Below are positions 56,179 through 64,000 of a stretch of 64,000 nucleotides of DNA, one piece after another. How positions within the stretch are numbered: the stretch's first letter is position 1; each line of letters starts with the position of its first letter. The DNA is from Kuschelorhynchus macadamiae. Taxonomy: Eukaryota > Arthropoda > Insecta > Coleoptera > Curculionidae. A program made the position numbers and the translations under genes. Under the pieces are notes generated by a model. That model was not told the DNA's origin and made no database searches. It saw only the letters and a list, made by a program, of their open reading frames with translations. The stretch is from the NCBI GenBank assembly GCA_030620095.1, contig JAUTXW010000884.1, positions 558,001 to 622,000 of the forward strand, given 5' to 3'.

Positions 56179-57440
56179 CTACCTAGTAGGAGCTGCTTTG
56201 GGCAATCGTTTGTGGACAATCAAGTCCAAAGCTTGTGTACGTTTTGTTGACTTGGAAAAAAAAGCAGCCATGTCACTTAAAGTAACGAAAAATGCTTTAC
56301 ACTCTTTAATGTGGTTGATAGACTGGGATAAAACTAAATTTAATTTATGAGCAAAACAATGGACGAACACGGCACTTGGGAAAGTTTCTCGAAATTTAGC
56401 TTGCCGACCGCCTATTTGTCCTCCCATCACTGCAACTCCATCATAGCTTTGAGCAACTAATTTTTTCTCTCCATTAATTTCTTTGGTAACGTTATAAACT
56501 ATAGTATATAATGCATCTGCTGTACGATTTTCGGACACATTCTTAAAACCTAAAAATCGCTCTCGAATACTTCCGTCTGTTTTAACGTAGCGTATTACTA
56601 TAGATAATTGGCTAAAATTAGTTATATCAGTTGTTTCGTCCAGAACAATAGCAATGAACCGCGCCTCGCCAATCTCCTGCTTAATTCTTTTTAGAATAAT
56701 TGTTGCAACAGCGGAAATTAAATCATTCTGGATTCGATTCGACGTTCCGCGAAAAACGCTAAACTGCTCTAAATGATGTTTTAAGCAATCATCATATTTA
56801 GCCATTAAACTAAGTAACTCTTGAAAATTTCCTCTATTTGAAGAAACCCTTGTTTCATCATGACCTCTAAATCCCAATTCGGGCTGTCCAAGAAAACAAA
56901 CAACATCGATAAGTCTTCTTAATATTTGCCTATTTTTATCGACTAGTTCATTGTGTTGGCGGTGACTAATTTCCAACTGTTTATTAAAGGCGTGTTCAAT
57001 TCTGGTTTTGACGAAGACTTTTTCTTTTATGACGCCCTGTAAGTGCGCTTTGGACATAATGTGTCCTTTTACAGCTTTATGGAAATTGTTTAAATAGGAA
57101 AAACCAGTTTTATTCCAGAGACCTTTTGCATTTCCAAAAAGTAAACATGGCCACAAAATAATTTACTTATATTTTCACACCCTGTTAGCCATTTAAATTG
57201 TTCGTATTGTTTTTCCGGATAAAAACGTCTAATACAGTTTTTCATTTTTGTAGTTAAATTTTTCATAGGCGGTTTTGCCCTTCCTTTGGAAATTATTTGA
57301 AGCTTATCAGCGAAGTTTAATGTTGAAAATCCCTTTATTATTAAGACACACACCACACATTCACACACACTCTTCTTACTAAATTCTTCAACATTTTCAA
57401 CGTTATTACCGACATTATAGTATTATTGTCTTCCATATCG
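56179..57440 (-). pseudogene. hAT transposase N-terminal and central regions (DUF4371-like), frameshifted
   Basis: An upstream frame (57368-57090) has FADKLQIISKGRAKPP, YEQFKWLTGCENISKLFC (TTF-type finger region). A shift near 57155 leads to the 325-codon frame 57156-56179: WPCLLFGNAKGLWNKTGFSY, HIMSKAHLQG, GQPELGFRGHDETRVSSNRG, FIAIVLDETTDITNFSQLSI (first catalytic Asp), AQSYDGVAVMGGQIGG and FVHCFAHKLNLVLSQS. These are the standard blocks of ZMYM1-like hAT transposases. The stop at 56179 is premature. Confidence 0.88.
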
Positions 57441-57719
57441 CACCATGCACGACGTGACGTACGTATCACACAACACACGGATAGCCGTTCCAACAAAGAA
57501 CCTACTCCAACGATAGCTTCCGCCCCCACTTAAAGCAAGCGACTGAAATGCAAAAATTGCAAACAGCCGGTGGAAAGTTCAATAACCTCTGGCTCGATTC
57601 ACAGGAAATCAAGCATACAGGACTTGGCTGCAGAGAAGCTAGCGGCCCGCATAGGTTTTATTCGATATTCTATTGTGGCTGGGTCGGAGTCAAGGCCGCA
57701 TTTATTATGGGCTTGATAA

Positions 57720-58875
57720 TTAAGATATATATTATTCATGTTTTCGCCCCCCTGGACGGCACTGATGGCAATATTATTTGGCAAAAGTACTCTTCAGTAT
57801 TTCCTCAGTTATTACTAAACAGATGAAAGTGTAATCTTATTCAAAATCTGGAATAAAAATATAGTTTCTTTGAATGGCTTTTTAATTTTATATATTATTT
57901 CACGTTTTTATCCCCTTGGACGGCACTGACAGCAGTAAAATTTAGTAAACATACTCTTTAATACACCTCTTCACTTATTCCTAAAAAACGAAAGTATAAT
58001 CCCATCCAAAATTTGGGATAAAAAAAATTACCTTTGGATGGCTTTTTAACTTTATATATTTGGCGTTTTTACCCCTTTGGGCAGCATTGACAGCGGTATC
58101 ATTTGGTAAAAGTACTCCCTAAGGGAGAGAGAAAGAAATTACTAAGGGGGTACCCCTTAGTAAATTCTAAAAAGACGAAAGTATAATCCCATCCAAAATC
58201 TGGAAAAAATAAATAAAGTATCTTTGAATGGCTTTTTAACTTTATATATTATTCCGCGTCGTTACCCCCTTGGACGGCACTGACAGCAGTAATATTTAGT
58301 AGGTATACTTTTTAGTACCTCCTTAGTTAATCCTAAAAAAATGAAGGTGTAATCCTAGCCAAAATATATGGAATAAAAAAATAAAGTATCTTTACATTTA
58401 TATTTTTTTTCGCGGCGCTACCCCCTTGGAGGACACGGACAGCAATAATATTTGGTAGAAGTACTCTTTAGTATCTTCTCAATTAGTGTAATCACATCCA
58501 AAATCTGGAATAAAAAATAAAGTATCTGAATGGCTTTTTAACTTTATATATTCCGTATTTTTACCATTTTGGGGGGCACTCAGAGCAGCAATATTTAGTA
58601 GTAAGAGTACTTTTTTGGTACCTTCTCAGTTAGTCCTAACGGGATGGAAGTGTAACCCCATCCAAAATCTGGAATAAAAAGATAAAGTATCTTTGAATGT
58701 CCTTTTTAACGTAATATTATTCCTAGTTTTCAACCTCTTATGCGGTACTGACAGCAGTAATATTACACAGAGGGTAGTACATTTTGGTTGACCCTTAATG
58801 AGTAATTTTGTGTAAAATCTGAAATTAAAAAACTAATTTTGTTTAATAGCCTTTATACTTTATTGTTCTTAGTAT
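57720..58875. repeat. Satellite array, ~7 units of ~160-190 bp
   Basis: Recurring phrases per unit: 'gaatggctttttaacttta', 'ccccttggacggcactgaca', 'agtaatatttagta' and 'aaaatctggaataaaaa'. The 'ggc(a)ct/agcactga' marker occurs at about 57755, 57912, 58084, 58273, 58432, 58570 and 58745. Units diverge by substitutions and small indels; the third has an extra 'ctaaggg(gg)' duplication near 58117-58165. No coding potential. Confidence 0.9.
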
Positions 58876-58879
58876 TCAT

Positions 58880-59600
58880 TTCCTTATTCCGTAAACTTTG
58901 CCACAATGTTACGAGTACATTCCTATGTAACACTTGATTTTTGTACAAAATTTGAGGAAATTGCCATGCCATCTTGTTCCGGCATATTGGATTTTTACCA
59001 AAATATTACCAGGTCATCCCCATGTGACCCTTAATTGTTGACTAAAATTTGAAGCCAATCTGATGAGCAATTTTTAAGCTAGGCCGCGAATTGACAGACA
59101 GACCGATAAAGCCGTCAAACAGAATTGATAAAAGATATTTTTTTTAACATCTAGGAACGCTAGAACCTGAAAATATGTAAAACCCGCAGGGTGATTTTTT
59201 TTTCATAATTACAAATATTTTATTTGGCCGCCTTACAATTTGAAATCAGTCCATTAGGTAGTTTTTTCAAGCTGAATTTTTAAATATTTTATTTAGTCGC
59301 CATTTGGTTCCGTCATCTCGGACCAAAATTTGACCACTCGATTCCTACATAATACTTGATTTTTATACAAAATTTGGAATAAATTGGACAAACAGTTTTT
59401 TAGTAATAGTCTTTTTAACATTTCACTATAGGCCGCCATTTTCTTTTCCCATATTGGATTGATACCAAAGTGTTAACAGATCATCCCCATATGTCCTATA
59501 ATTTTTGACCAAAATTTGAAGCCGATCGGGTAAATAGTTTTTTAGCTATGCCGCGAACAGACACACCGACGAAATTGAGAAAACATGTTTTTCGGCATCG
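58880..59600. repeat. Array of the 'gccgcgaacagac' repeat family
   Basis: The same units as at 11640-12720: 'tggatttttaccaaaatatt', 'gtcatccccatatg', 'aaaatttgaagccaatc' and 'ccgcgaacagacacac', repeated two to three times. It immediately follows the satellite. Confidence 0.75.
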
Positions 59601-59604
59601 AAGT

Positions 59605-60140
59605 ACAAACCAAACATCTGAAGAAGTTAATGTATATGCGAAACATGTTATGTTGACAACTATAATGAAAAAATAAAAAATGCTACACAACGAACCAAAA
59701 ATAAAAAAAACTTACCAATTTTTAAATCACACTTCATACAGATACAGACACGACGCGAAAAATTGTTTTAAAAACTATAAATACGTAATCCTATTTAATA
59801 AAAACTTGCGGATTAAAAACGTATGAATCAGTTCTAGTGTTTGTAAATTAAATCGGCCCTTCGATTTTTCTCTAATGCAAATTTGTCTATCACTTTCTCA
59901 AATGTGCAGACTTTTTTATAAAAGGATCGGTTTTTCCAGTAAATGGATTAAGAAAACTTTAAAGATATATCCCTTTTTAGATGTCTGTGTTCAAAGGAAG
60001 GAAAATGGTACATTAGGAATACTGTGCATAGAAAATCGACGCATACAAATAGATATTTAAATGCAAATTCCCACCACCATCCAGCACAAAATAAATGGTT
60101 TTCAACTATCATTAAACTCTCAAATATCGGAAACATCGAA
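59605..60140 (+). mobile_element. Penelope-like fragment and 3'-end motif
   Basis: 59615-59650 contains 'catctgaagaagtt...atgcgaaacatg', a hammerhead-like arrangement as at PLE 3' ends. 59945-60130 encodes FLDVCVQRKENGTLG, then in shifted frames IDAYK and PTTIQHKINGF. This parallels FLDVLVTKLHHG...TDRYLNAKSHHHPAQ of PLE B. So the end of one copy is followed by a piece of a second, consistent with a tandem arrangement. Confidence 0.65.
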
Positions 60141-60171
60141 TCACTTAAAAGATAGTAATCCAACTCCGTGA

Positions 60172-60420
60172 AAGGAATATGATGAGCCACCGTTACGTAG
60201 TGTTGTTCTTCCCCAAGACCCATTAACTTCATTAGGTTACCTCGATGAGCAGCTACCGGGTGGCATATTCGTATCGGACGTAAGTAATTGCACATTTGAA
60301 GATGCCGAACTACGGTTCATAAAGGACGAGAGTGATTGCACTGAGCTGTGCGATATCGTTCGTCCGATACGATTGGCAATTAGCTGCATCAACATTGAGT
60401 CTATTATATATTTAAAATAA
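60172..60420 (+). other. Unexplained 82-codon open stretch, GC-richer
   Basis: From the stop at 60169 to TAA at 60418 the plus strand is open: DEPPLRSVVLPQDPLTSLGY, LDEQLPGGIFVSDVSNC, FIKDESDCTELCDIVRPIRL. Composition is less AT-biased than its surroundings, and the acidic, Cys-containing reading looks protein-like, but there is no Met near the start. The opposite strand is also open (60295-59948). It could be an exon or part of a Penelope unit. I do not recognise it. Confidence 0.35.
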
Positions 60421-60784
60421 AAAAACCTATTACAATGTGGTTAAAAATAGAAACGCCATTTTATATGAAAAGTACAAGGGAATAGCAATTAAGGCCAAAA
60501 AGTATAATTTTCAGTACAAAGAAAACAAAGCTTAAAGCAATAGAAACTCGACACTTTCGTAGTATTTTTAGCGAAACATATGGCAGATCGAATGTATTGA
60601 ATGATAATCCCATTTTTCAATTTTTGGACTGGTTGGTTTTTCCCCTGTATACCCTTTATACATATACATACTATTATTTTTATTGGAAATGAATAAAGTT
60701 CAAAAAATAAAAATGAATAAAATGAACATTTGTTTAAAAGTAAAATGTTAACTTTTGAAAACTAAAGTAAATACAAAAAAATGT
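60421..60784. other. AT-rich spacer
   Basis: No gene seen. Confidence 0.4.
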
Positions 60785-63010
60785 TTATTTGGAAAACTTG
60801 TTGTCTGCTAGCGCAATATTGAGTTCCACACATTTATTTAAAGCGTGCGATGCTTTCTTCTTATATACAAGGGACTTGATTTTTCTGCCTGCTTGTAACC
60901 TCCTTTTTCCTTTTGAAGTCGTTTTTCTGCGCGCCACTGATGCTGGCTGTACACTTATCTTTTTTCCTTTTCTTTGCGTTTTCTTGCATGGTCTCAAAGA
61001 TAAGGATTGCAGAACTTTGGACATTTGAAATAGAGCACTCATAAGGGTCGATGAAGAATTTACGTTTTTATCGTAAGTTGCGACACACGAATGAATTGCC
61101 CCAGAAAATCCGTGTGGGTCATCTCTCAATCTAGCTTTAACGTCTCTGTCTAGTATGGAAAGAAAGTTGGACCATTTCTCTTCGGCGTTACATATTATTT
61201 CATTTATATTAAGTTGAGCGTGCTCTTCATCTAATATAATGAAATCTACGGGCTCATTCGACACTATGGGTGTACATTCCTCAGTTTTCCTTGAAATAGC
61301 TGCTGCTTCAAGACTCCCAGTAAGTCTTAATGGACAAAAAAGCCCTTCGGGTGGTTGTGTACCAGTTGCAATTTCGTATAATACAATTTTGTTTTCGACA
61401 GTTAATACATTGCATCTGTCTTTTGGGCTAAAGTGGGTAATAATAAACGATTGATGCTTACATATTTTTCCATTTTCTCCTATGGGGCAACTGCAAATTC
61501 CATCGCTCATATCGACCAAATATTCTTGAGATCCACTAGAAGACTTTACAGAATATTGCATGGCAGCTAATTGTTTCACCTGATCCTAACTTACATCTTT
61601 AGAATTTGGATATAACCTTTTTAAAGTCATATTATTTACTCTATCAAAAACTAAATCTAAAAGTCGCTGCTTATAGTAGCTTTCAAAATCACAGACTACA
61701 AAATCAGTGAGCTGTGATAAATTATAGGCTTTTGTGCGCTCTAAAGGGATATCTTTAAAAAGCCTAAACATGACTTCAATAAAGTTATTTGTGTCAGATC
61801 TACGAGTTGGCAAATTTTTTCTGAAAAAAAGGCACCAAGACTGCAAATCGTTGTCAATTTTGTTTTGCATATACTTATTGACATTTCTCCTTGAAAGCAT
61901 CTAAACTTAAATCAAGTTCTTGTTGACTTTTTGCGTACAAAATATTCCTAAACATACGATAATGACTCTGTCTATACTCCTTAGGAATATTATTTTTCGA
62001 CATATTAAGCCACTTCCATACAGCTTTTAAAACATGGAATATGCATAAGAGCATTTTAGAAGAGAGCCAGTACTTCTGAAGGACTCTTCTTTCGATCATA
62101 TCATCGTCAGTGATAATGATCGTAGGGTTTAATTTAAAAGGAATGATACTGATTAAACAATCAACGGCTCGATCAAAAACTTCTTCTTTTTGACTAGTTG
62201 AAATAATACAAGCTGAAGGTATATCGCCTGCTACTGAATGGGTGGCGAAGAAATATAGTTTGTGGTTGTGGACATCACAGTTGCTAGTCGCATCTACAAA
62301 TAACACTTCGGATGATTGGCGGAGTTTCTTTGAAGCCCTTTTCATGATTCCGGTACAAAATGACACAGCATAATGCTCACCAATTTCACAAATCTTGAAG
62401 GAAACATCAGTGTTCTTCATTAGGTTTTGTTGTAGTTTTGATAACATGTTTATTCCTACTTTTTCCCCGTAATTTGATTTAAAATGATGTCTCCATATAT
62501 TTTCAAAAACTTATTTTTTGGGGCAGAAATGACGATCTGAAGATAAGACGTCATATTTATCATCAAATTCTTCCATCTTCTTAAAACAAAAGCTGTGATA
62601 TGCAGAAGCTACTGAATGACCCCTTTCAAAGTACTCGATTACTTCTGTTTTTGTTTTCTCGCTAATGGGTCTTTTTATAAGAGCTGCTGCGCTTTCAACA
62701 GTGTGATTGTGTGTCAATTCAAACTGAATGATGCAAGGCCACTCGCTACTTAGCTCATCGGGAATTTTTGCTCGAGATTTTCTTTTGGGAATGTGAATAA
62801 CTGAAACCGTTAATTTCGCCGGACATTCTATATTTCTTAGAAAGATGTGGTCTTTTTCGTGGCCCATTTAATTTATGAACTATCGTATTAAAGTGGCAGT
62901 GATACAATCTTTTGAAAACGTACTTCCTTGCCTTACATGGGGGCGTTCTTACAGTCCTTGTTATTGACCATGTGACTTTAGTTAGCTCGGATAACTTGGA
63001 GACCCATTTC
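60785..63010 (-). mobile_element. Mutator-like (MULE) transposon, transposase region
   Basis: The minus-strand gene spans 63010-60785. Terminal inverted repeats and the 8-9-bp duplication expected of MULEs could not be located by eye. Two in-frame stops and at least two frameshifts inactivate it. Confidence 0.75.
60785..63010 (-). pseudogene. MULE transposase with SWIM finger, broken
   Basis: An N-terminal piece after an acceptor-like site (63010-62880) reads KWVSKLSELTKVTWSITRT and YVFKRLYHCHFNT, the FLYWCH/FAR1-like start. A slip leads to 62867-62511 (NIECPAKLTVSVIHIP, FELTHNHTVESAAALI). TAA at 62513-62511 is in phase with 62447-61875: VLFVDATSNCDVHNH (first Asp), PTIIITDDDMIERR (second Asp) and MLLCIFHVLKAVWKWL (C/H block). 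A shift leads to 61900-61586 (YMQNKIDNDLQSWCLFF, RRSDTNNFIEVMFR). An in-frame TAG then precedes 61579-60785, which has the SWIM zinc motif CSCPIGENGKICKHQ and a basic C-terminus (RRKTTSKGKRRLQAGRK). Confidence 0.87.
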
Positions 63011-63530
63011 TGTAAAATATTGTTCCATTTAACCCTATTTTATCACCAAATTTTATTATTATTTCATATTTTACAAAAACGGTAGCTATCCTTGTAACTT
63101 ACACTGATTAGGAGCCGATTTTAAATTAAAATTAGTTAAAATATTGTTTTATGTTGACTATAAATTTTCATACTTTTAAAATTAGGAAATGTTAATAAGT
63201 GGACTAATTAATAATTGAAAGAATAAGTACTTAATGAAATAAATTCTACGTTTTGAAAACTTTAAATTTTCCATTCAACAATGTACTTCATAATTTTCAG
63301 CATCGAGTATATTCGTATTATGATGTACGAAATAAATTAAAACGGATTTTACTTAGTAATCAGAAAGAGTAGAAACATCCCTATGCTTAACACAAGCAGA
63401 TGCAGACATTAGACAGTTCACAATATTTATTCCTGATTTATCGGAAGTTTATTACCTACTAATTTAAAATTAAAATCAGACCCAAATAATAACTTAACTT
63501 AACGGTTGTAGAAAAAAACTTTACGCACTG
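63011..63530. other. AT-rich spacer
   Basis: No gene or clear repeat seen. Confidence 0.4.
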
Positions 63531-63860
63531 TTTAAGACGCATAAAATTTGCCATTTTAAAAGAGTACGTAAAGTAACTTTGACATTTATTTTTATCCTGA
63601 ACTGACATTTGTCAAAATATCAAAATTTTCAAATTACTTTACGAACTAGTGCGTAAAGTAATTTTCTTTACACACTAGGGCGTAAAGTAATTGGTAAATT
63701 TTGATATTTTGCAATAGTTTTTTTGGTTTTAGAAAAAAAATTGTATGCCACTAGTGTGTAAAGTACCTTTTTTGACGCATATGATTTTCGCCTACGGCTC
63801 GTGCGTAAATATTCATATTCATCAAAAAAGAATCACTTTACACACTTGTTGCATAAATAA
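63525..63860. repeat. Palindromic repeat with gcgtaaagta motifs
   Basis: The core at 63614-63712 is a near-palindrome: 'aaatatcaaaattttcaaat' and 'tactttacgaactagtg' on the left mirror 'cactagggcgtaaagtaatt' and 'ggtaaattttgatatttt' on the right. Further 'gcgtaaagta', 'tttacgcact' and 'tttacacact' copies lie outside it (63520-63860). A MITE or foldback core. Confidence 0.7.
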
Positions 63861-63865
63861 CTATT

Positions 63866-63955
63866 ATCGATAGGAAGGACTGAACCTAGAACCGTCCGCA
63901 CAAAAGTCGAATACCTACTTGACCACTGAGCCAATATGCCATCTCGACTTGAGTC
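63866..63955 (-). mobile_element. tRNA-like SINE head
   Basis: On the minus strand: a box A-like tggctcagtggtcaagtag followed about 35 bases later by a box B-like ggttctaggttcagtcct. The spacing and order fit a tRNA-derived promoter, but pairing of an acceptor stem is poor, so a SINE head or degenerate tRNA is more likely than a working tRNA. Confidence 0.5.
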
Positions 63956-64000
63956 ATCTAAAAGAAAAACGACCTGCATTGATTGATTGTAATCTGTTGT

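Larger units (their letters stand above)
55355..57530 (-). mobile_element. hAT-family transposon (ZMYM/TTF-type), decayed
   Basis: A minus-strand transposase runs from about 57440 to 55400. The left end is 'caggggcgtgcggtgaaatt' at 55355, a hAT-type terminus. The right end is probably near 57530 ('gcttccgcccccact'), but I could not verify matching ends or an 8-bp duplication. It lies inside or beside a satellite array whose units flank it on both sides. Confidence 0.78.

Overview
The window is from an AT-rich, repeat-crowded animal nuclear genome, almost certainly an insect. Evidence: two spliced eukaryotic host genes with GT-AG introns, tRNA-derived SINEs, insect-type Tc1/mariner, pogo, hAT and MULE transposons, Penelope-like elements and a Ty3/gypsy errantivirus-like relic. 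A beetle would fit, but this is a guess. There are no bacterial operons and no CRISPR.

Two host genes are visible, both on the minus strand. (1) A TASK-type two-pore potassium channel has exon 1 at 16472-16346, exon 2 at 7254-7037 and exon 3 at 5709-5428. The remaining 3' exons must lie left of the window. (2) An isopentenyl-diphosphate delta-isomerase (IDI) gene has exons at 42606-42311, 24936-24738 and 22879-22614. The three exons join in frame to 251 codons, but the last exon carries an in-frame TAG just after the catalytic GEHE motif, so this copy may be a pseudogene or a null allele. The IDI intron of about 17.4 kb is packed with transposons.

Layout: 0.1-3.1 kb, broken LINE (-). 4-5.2 kb, relic of a DD41D mariner (+). 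5.4-16.5 kb, TASK exons; the introns hold a MITE, an IS630-like transposon with a nested foldback MITE, a repeat array and a complete-length pogo element with a PHD-like C-terminus. 16.9-18.3 kb, transposase debris and a GC-richer patch with an RFX-like site. 19-22.5 kb, foldback repeats enclosing a young DD41D mariner whose open frame lacks the third catalytic Asp. 23.1-24.5 kb, foldback element made of about 30-bp subrepeats. 26.4 kb, SINE. 27.1-32.8 kb, a 5.65-kb element with 0.33-kb inverted repeats encoding a zinc finger, FEN1/XPG-like nuclease and CXC protein (Academ-like; the most unusual item). 34.1-36.8 kb, Penelope-like element. 37.2-42.05 kb, GC-richer LINE with RNase H (+), followed after the IDI exon by a 350-bp internally deleted derivative of itself. 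43.7-46.7 kb, second DD41D mariner. 46.8-51.9 kb, Penelope-like element with inverted termini and a LINE nested in one arm. 52-54.3 kb, errantivirus-like relic. 55.1-58.9 kb, satellite units around a hAT element. 58.9-60.4 kb, repeats and a Penelope fragment. 60.8-63 kb, MULE transposase. 63.5-64 kb, palindrome and SINE head.

Apart from the two host genes nearly every recognisable protein belongs to a mobile element, and nearly all are inactivated by stops, frameshifts or a lost catalytic residue. The coding regions do not form a pathway together. What the window shows is serial nested insertion into the introns of two small host genes.
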